Shown piece after piece: positions 6,235 through 10,203 of a stretch of 10,203 bases of DNA (its first letter is position 1; each line of letters begins with the position of its first letter). The position numbers and the translations under genes were made by a program. Source of the stretch: Planctomycetales bacterium (GTDB lineage Bacteria; Planctomycetota; SBBH01). Under the pieces are notes generated by a model. The model saw only the letters and a program-made list of their open reading frames with translations, was not told the origin of the DNA and did not search any database. The DNA lies in the NCBI GenBank assembly GCA_005239795.1, contig SBBH01000124.1:1-10203 (forward strand), in the 5' to 3' direction.

Positions 6235-7781
6235 CGGCCCCTCGAAAGGGCCAGCGCGCGAACCTGCTCGGACAGATCCCCCGAGGAAATGCGGCGCAAC
6301 GCCTCGGCCGCCTCGGGGGTCCGCATCTCGGCCAGGGACTCGACCACCCCACACCGCTCCTCGAGAGGAAGCCCGTCATACCCGGCCATCAGCGCCGAAA
6401 CGGCCCCGTTCCCGTCGCTCCGGGCGAGCGCGACCGCCGCCCGACCCCGCAAGCTCGCGGAAAAACGCGTGTCGCGCGCGGCCGCGTCAAGAGCCGCCCA
6501 GTTCTCGCGGGCCTTTCCCGGCTCGATCGATCCGATCGCAAGATACATCCACGCGTCGCGCGCGGCCGTTCCCAAGCCCTGGACCGCGAAATCCCGCGCC
6601 CTCTCGTCGTGCGCATACAGGGCCATGGCGCGAATGAGACCCTCCGATCCGGACGCCGAGGGGTTCGATTCCCACAGGCGCCAGATGGCTTGCCGGATGC
6701 GGGGATCCTCTCCCGCGCCCGTCGCCAAAGCGAATAGGATCGCCTCGCGGTCCGGGGAGAGTGTCGCCGGATCCTCGAGACACCCCGCGAGACGCTCGAA
6801 ATTATGCAGGTCGCGCCCGAGCTGGCGCCAGACGGCCGACCGGCCGGACGGCGACTGCTCCCTCTCACTCAGTTGCCACAGGAGCTCCGCGGCCTCCGGC
6901 GTCCTCAAGGAGCCCATTCCTTCCAGGATCTGTCCCTTGAGCAAGTCGCTTTCTGCGCGCCCGTACATCCTCTCCAACAGAGCTGTTCCGTCCCTTTCGC
7001 CAAGCCGGGTGGCGACATTCACGAGATGCCACGCCGCAACCGGATCCCCTTGAAGCGCCATCGCCTCGATCCGGTCGGCGTATTCCAGGGGATGCATGCG
7101 CGAGAGATTCTCGGCGGCCCAGAGCTGGAACACCCCTGTCCATGCGGGACCGGCGTCTTGTTCTCTGGCGAGAACGTCCGTCAAAACCGCGAAGAGCCGC
7201 TCCCGCGGGAGCTCGCTCTCCACGTACTGGGCGGTCGCCTGCAGGGCGAAGAGAAGCGCGGGATCAAGCGGCCCGCCGTCGCGCGTGAGGATCCTGTCGG
7301 CAAGCCGCCTCAGGGCATCCGGGCGTGTGGCGAGCCCCTGCGCGAGCTTTTTCAGGAAAGCGGGGTCTGCCCCCGCAAAGAGACGCGCCAACCCATCGGC
7401 CCCGCCCAGATCATTCAAAAGAGAAACGAGTATTTCATGGGAGGCATCGTCCCCTTCCAGAAGCGTCCAGAAGGGGGCGAGAAACCCTCGCGGATCGGCC
7501 GACGCCGCGGAGGCGCGCGCCTCGCGCGCAAGCCCGAAAGGGGACGTGGACGGGGTCTGCGCGGGGATCGTTAGGTCCCCAACGGAACGCCCCTTTTCAA
7601 AGCGAAAAGACTGAGCGGGCTTCTTCTCAAGCTGGGAACTGCCGCGCGGTCCGACAGGAGACGCGACAATCTCCGATGGCGGTTCTTCCCGACCTCGAGG
7701 GCCGAACCAAGAGGCGGTGCCACGCCCCAGAAGAATCCCGGCGCATAACAACAGAAGCTTCTTGAAGAAGGAAGAATCCAA
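6231..7781 (-). CDS. Membrane-anchored HEAT-like helical repeat protein
   Basis: A 516-residue protein. The start appears to be a TTG at 7781-7779, with AAGGAT seven bases upstream on the coding strand. Residues 6-20 (FKKLLLLCAGILLG) form a single N-terminal hydrophobic helix; the LLLC there is not a good lipobox. A Pro/Ser-rich linker (about 25-85) leads to a long all-helical region (about 95-516) with degenerate repeats. The clearest pair is ILEGMGSLRTPEAAELLWQL (mid-protein) and VVESLAEMRTPEAAEALRRI near the C-terminus, each followed by a short turn. This is typical of HEAT/PBS-lyase-like solenoids, which act as protein-binding scaffolds. It probably sits outside the inner membrane. Its stop overlaps the next start as GTGA. 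No enzyme motif is seen. Confidence 0.78.
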   Translation of the reverse strand: MDSSFFKKLLLLCAGILLGRGTASWFGPRGREEPPSEIVASPVGPRGSSQLEKKPAQSFRFEKGRSVGDLTIPAQTPSTSPFGLAREARASAASADPRGFLAPFWTLLEGDDASHEILVSLLNDLGGADGLARLFAGADPAFLKKLAQGLATRPDALRRLADRILTRDGGPLDPALLFALQATAQYVESELPRERLFAVLTDVLAREQDAGPAWTGVFQLWAAENLSRMHPLEYADRIEAMALQGDPVAAWHLVNVATRLGERDGTALLERMYGRAESDLLKGQILEGMGSLRTPEAAELLWQLSEREQSPSGRSAVWRQLGRDLHNFERLAGCLEDPATLSPDREAILFALATGAGEDPRIRQAIWRLWESNPSASGSEGLIRAMALYAHDERARDFAVQGLGTAARDAWMYLAIGSIEPGKARENWAALDAAARDTRFSASLRGRAAVALARSDGNGAVSALMAGYDGLPLEERCGVVESLAEMRTPEAAEALRRISSGDLSEQVRALALSRGR

Positions 7782-7820
7782 TGTCGCGATCCTTAACTAA
7801 ATTCCAGCGTCCCTCAGATT

Positions 7821-8159
7821 CTAGTTCGAATCAACAAGGTGAACGAATGTCCCTTCATAATGCACATTCGAGTTGGAATTATGGTCACCCGTTGGCCGAT
7901 AATCAGTGCTCGTTGACACTTTATGTTTATCTGTTCCCAAGTAATGGGTGGTTGTGTTAAAATGGTAGAAGTTCGTCCCAGGCCCATGGTGCTTGCCCCG
8001 AAAATCGCCTGGGCCAACATTGTCGACACCGATGCCGGCCTGGGCGTCCTGAAGGGGGAGGCTCCAGCGCGTGCCCCCACCCGCTACGAACGGGACCACA
8101 ACCCCCAGAAAAACCGCCCCCTGGATCCAGAATGATGTGCTAACCCTTTCCATGTTCAT
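7821..8159 (-). CDS. Small secreted His/Thr/Asn-rich protein A
   Basis: A 112-residue protein from the ATG at 8159-8157; a second ATG two codons on (8153-8151) is also possible, and no strong ribosome binding site is seen. The hydrophobic segment FWIQGAVFLGVVVPFVAG (10-27) is followed by RWSLPLQDAQA (31-41), where signal peptidase could cut after A-Q-A. The mature part is rich in Thr, His, Asn and Gly. It holds the motif NTTTHYLGTDKH (68-79), then further histidines at 93, 100 and 107, spaced about seven apart, and no cysteine. It is a paralogue of protein B, which matches it in WIQG, the W-x2-P-x2-[DE]-A-x-A stretch and the N-T-x-T-H-x4-D-x-H motif. The 3' half is A+T-richer than its surroundings. 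It lies 74 bp after the propeller gene and 39 bp before the HEAT-like gene. No known family is recognised. Confidence 0.72.
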   Translation of the reverse strand: MNMERVSTSFWIQGAVFLGVVVPFVAGGGTRWSLPLQDAQAGIGVDNVGPGDFRGKHHGPGTNFYHFNTTTHYLGTDKHKVSTSTDYRPTGDHNSNSNVHYEGTFVHLVDSN

Positions 8160-8205
8160 GGAGAAAGATTACACAAAAAAACAGATCAAGGAAAGAATTG
8201 TTCCA

Positions 8206-8228
8206 GGGGATCGAATGACTCCATCCCC
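8206..8228 (-). terminator. Possible weak hairpin after the propeller gene
   Basis: On the minus strand, just past the stop of the propeller gene, GGGGAT and ATCCCC form a 6-bp stem with an 11-base loop. No T-run follows directly; a run of seven Ts comes about 25 bases later (8175-8181 region). It might partly end or slow transcription, or protect the upstream message end, and so set different levels for the propeller gene and the genes after it. As an intrinsic terminator it is poor. Confidence 0.25.
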
Positions 8229-8233
8229 TCGGA

Positions 8234-9985
8234 TCACCTCGGATAGCGGTCAGACTGGTCCGCATCGCGGGTCCGGAAAACCGCCATCCAGGGGACGGAC
8301 AAAAGCGCCATCCCCTCCGCCTCTGTTCCTTCGGGGTATATGTTGCCGGCCGCGGCAATCCCCTGCGGGATCCACTCGACCATGTTCATGTTATATTCTG
8401 GGAGCACCTTTTCCCAAACGGCGCTCCCCGTTTTGGAATCCCTGCGCGACATCCAAAACCCCTTGCGGCTGCCCACCAAGTTCCCTGCGGCCAAAATCCC
8501 CTCCGGACTCCCAAAGATCGACTGCACATTCCCCGCCACGGACGCCTCCCACACCAGCGCCAACCCCTCCGGGGTCCAGCCGGAGTAAAGCGCGAGCCAC
8601 AGAGCCCCCCCCGCCGCGACGCGTTCCCCCTCGACCGCCAGGGCGAACACCGGACCCGGCAGGCGATTGAAAACGGCCTTGCGCGGTTCCCCCTTTTCAT
8701 CGAGATAGACGCGCGGCCAGGTCGCCGGAGGCACAATCCCCCGCATCAGGTGTGCGCGATACTCCTTGTTGTTAAGATCGAGAGGAATCAGATCCTTCAA
8801 AACCGTCTGCGCCGCTGGATCAATCTCGAACCCCTCCTCGAAGACGCGCGACCAGAGCGCCTTGCCGCTGCGACGATCATATTCGGCTATCCACCGTCCC
8901 TTGACCATGCCGCCGGCCCCCTGCGCCTTGTTCTCCTCGGTCGTCGACGGCGCCATGTAGGTTCTGCCGCCGATGGCTAGGAGCCCCTGCGGCAAATTTT
9001 CGAGACTCTGGACATACCCGGGGATGTCATCGAGGCGCCACTGGAGCTGGCCATCCGCCGTAGAGAAGCGGGCCAGCCACCCATGGCGCCCTCCCATCGG
9101 CTCCCCCTCGTCTCGCCGAGGGTTACGCCATCCCCCGGCGAAGACCGCCTCAGGGGTCGCGTAAAGCGCGCGAAGGTCGCCGGGCATCTTCTGCGTCTCC
9201 CAAAGCGGTTGTCCTGTCTTCCGGGAAAAGACGCCCAACCGGATAAACTGCGCAGAGGAATCCTCAGCCGGCGCGTCCCCCTGGATGCCGCCTAGGACGA
9301 TCACCTCTGGAAGGATCCGGACGATCTGTATGGCCGCGAGATCCTGTGTCAGCCATTTTTCCGCGCCGGTGCCGATGTCGTAGACCCCCATCCAGTATCG
9401 TTTTCGCACTCCACCGCCCTGGAGACCGGCGAGGAAAATCCCTTCCGGAAGAACCTCAAACCGGATGGGAATCCCAGGCAAGTCGGACGCTTTCTCCCAA
9501 ATCTTTTCCCCCGTGTCCGCGCGGTAAAGCCCAACCCACCCGAGGCGCTCTCCCGAGATCCCTTGCATCTGACCGGCCACAAGAAGCTTCCCCTCCCCGG
9601 CGTCCCACATGCCAATAACAGGGCCTAAGAGATCAGGATTTTTCCAGAGCGGCTCGCCCGCCAAAAACGGCGAAAATGCCTCCTTCGCCTGCCAGCGCAG
9701 ATCGGGACCAGCCGTCTCGTCCCTCGCGATCTTCCGGAGGGTCCCCATCAGCGCTGAAAGTTCCCCCCTTTTCTCAGATCCGCCGCGCTCAAGCCCCCTC
9801 AGGGCCTCCTGCAATCCAGTGACGGCCCGCTGGCGGTCTTCGGCCTTGTCCGAGGAAAGTGCTTTCACAAGCGCGCTGTGATCCTGGAGAGGCGTTGCCG
9901 TATCCGCGCCAAGTGACATGACGGACACACAGATCCATACCCCTGAGAAGCCCCACTTCGCAATCCGCACAGTATTGTTTTTCAT
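8234..9985 (-). CDS. Secreted PQQ-like beta-propeller protein
   Basis: A 583-residue protein. The ATG at 9985-9983 is chosen because it gives a proper signal peptide (MKNNTVRIAKWGFSGVWICVS..., likely cut near residue 27, after SLGA) and starts 4 bp after the stop of the preceding gene. Residues about 30-115 are helical. From about 125 on there are seven or eight propeller blades marked by W-x4-[DS]-x2-[TS]-G-x3-W, with the tryptophans 13 apart: W150/W163, W198/W211, W303/W316, W365/W378 and a late WMSRRDSKTGSAVW. Between them come strands of the type P-E-G-[IL]-x-[AL]-A-G. This is the PQQ-like repeat of BamB and related scaffolds. I see no evidence that it binds the cofactor or is a dehydrogenase. 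It probably works in the periplasm as an interaction platform. Confidence 0.82.
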   Translation of the reverse strand: MKNNTVRIAKWGFSGVWICVSVMSLGADTATPLQDHSALVKALSSDKAEDRQRAVTGLQEALRGLERGGSEKRGELSALMGTLRKIARDETAGPDLRWQAKEAFSPFLAGEPLWKNPDLLGPVIGMWDAGEGKLLVAGQMQGISGERLGWVGLYRADTGEKIWEKASDLPGIPIRFEVLPEGIFLAGLQGGGVRKRYWMGVYDIGTGAEKWLTQDLAAIQIVRILPEVIVLGGIQGDAPAEDSSAQFIRLGVFSRKTGQPLWETQKMPGDLRALYATPEAVFAGGWRNPRRDEGEPMGGRHGWLARFSTADGQLQWRLDDIPGYVQSLENLPQGLLAIGGRTYMAPSTTEENKAQGAGGMVKGRWIAEYDRRSGKALWSRVFEEGFEIDPAAQTVLKDLIPLDLNNKEYRAHLMRGIVPPATWPRVYLDEKGEPRKAVFNRLPGPVFALAVEGERVAAGGALWLALYSGWTPEGLALVWEASVAGNVQSIFGSPEGILAAGNLVGSRKGFWMSRRDSKTGSAVWEKVLPEYNMNMVEWIPQGIAAAGNIYPEGTEAEGMALLSVPWMAVFRTRDADQSDRYPR

Positions 9986-9989
9986 TTTT

Positions 9990-10203
9990 TCACTTGGACT
10001 CCGGCACACCGTATTTCGGGGAGGAGATTGGAGAATCGGCGTCCACGAGGCGCCGCAGGGCGATCGCTCCCTGCCCTCCGTAAAGAAGGGCTCGGGAATC
10101 CATATCAAAATCCTCGATCCGCGCCATCGGCTCCGTGTCTGACCCAGATATCACCTTCCAGAGGACGGCTCCGGTCGCGGCGTCAAGAAGGGCGAACCAC
10201 AGC
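9990..10203 (-). CDS. C-terminal end of a second PQQ-like protein (partial)
   Basis: The minus strand enters the window inside a gene and reads 70 codons to a TGA at 9992-9990. The visible part has one clear propeller blade motif, W-F-A-L-L-D-A-A-T-G-A-V-L-W, with tryptophans 13 residues apart as in the next gene, then a strand SRALLYGGQGAIALRRL and a short tail ending GVPESK. It is therefore probably a tandem paralogue of the propeller gene, or at least has the same repeat. Only 4 bp separate its stop from that gene's ATG, so they belong to one transcript. The start and full length lie outside the window. Confidence 0.75.
   Translation of the reverse strand, partial: LWFALLDAATGAVLWKVISGSDTEPMARIEDFDMDSRALLYGGQGAIALRRLVDADSPISSPKYGVPESK

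Noticed and set aside
6235..6354. Longer start (40 residues) for the single-pass membrane protein
   Set aside because: The extension overlaps the HEAT-like coding region and is Arg/Gly-rich; the GTG at 6234 has a ribosome binding site, a GTGA overlap and a membrane helix right after it.
5887..7053. Plus-strand 388-residue open frame opposite the HEAT-like gene
   Set aside because: Its composition is Arg/Ser/Pro-rich without domains, typical of antisense frames in GC-rich DNA.
7814..8080. Alternative minus-strand 88-residue frame over protein A
   Set aside because: Protein A's frame has the signal-like segment and matches protein B; the other frame has neither.

Overview
The window looks like a piece of a GC-rich, densely packed bacterial chromosome, probably from an uncultured or poorly sampled lineage. 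The recognisable genes are bacterial. A gmhA-type sedoheptulose-7-phosphate isomerase suggests a cell that makes heptose for lipopolysaccharide or another surface glycan, so most likely a diderm. The sequence does not fix a phylum. I see no rRNA, tRNA, CRISPR array, integrase or transposase gene.

Left part (1-4642), a mosaic of housekeeping-like genes. At the edge there may be the first 29 codons of a minus-strand gene (1-88). A pyrimidine-rich spacer follows, then gmhA (375-965) and, 12-18 bp downstream, a co-catalytic metallopeptidase of the M42/M20/M28 type (984-2237). The peptidase carries a strange in-frame Ser/Arg/Ala repeat right after its first metal-binding motif. Its 3' end overlaps tail-to-tail with a minus-strand family 5 (UdgB) uracil-DNA glycosylase (2155-2889). 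UdgB is divergent from an EamA/DMT transporter (2961-3875), and four 8-bp tandem repeats sit between them. The transporter's stop codon lies inside one arm of a 16-bp inverted repeat. The two arms bracket an A+T-richer, MITE-like stretch (3870-4117) that holds a 43-codon relic reading frame and a perfect 16-bp palindrome. A histidine-rich four-helix membrane protein (4145-4642) ends this part.

Right part (10203 down to 4688), one minus-strand operon of at least six genes, entering from outside the window. In transcription order: the 3' end of a PQQ-like beta-propeller protein; 4 bp later a complete secreted PQQ-like beta-propeller protein (9985-8234); a small secreted His/Thr/Asn-rich protein (8159-7821, here 'protein A'); a membrane-anchored HEAT-like repeat protein (7781-6231); a protein with one N-terminal membrane helix (6234-4993); and a second small secreted His-rich protein (4996-4688, 'protein B'). 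The last three are joined by GTGA and ATGA stop/start overlaps, which strongly supports co-translation. Proteins A and B are paralogues. Both share W-I-Q-G at the start of a hydrophobic segment, a W-x2-P-[LF]-x-[DE]-A-x-A stretch, and an ungapped N-T-x-T-H-x4-D-x-H motif in an A+T-richer 3' half.

Every complete protein of the operon has a signal peptide or N-terminal membrane anchor, so I infer an envelope or periplasmic assembly. It would combine propeller and helical-repeat scaffolds with two small His-rich, possibly metal-binding, secreted proteins. I cannot match this set to any system I know, and it is the best candidate here for something undescribed.
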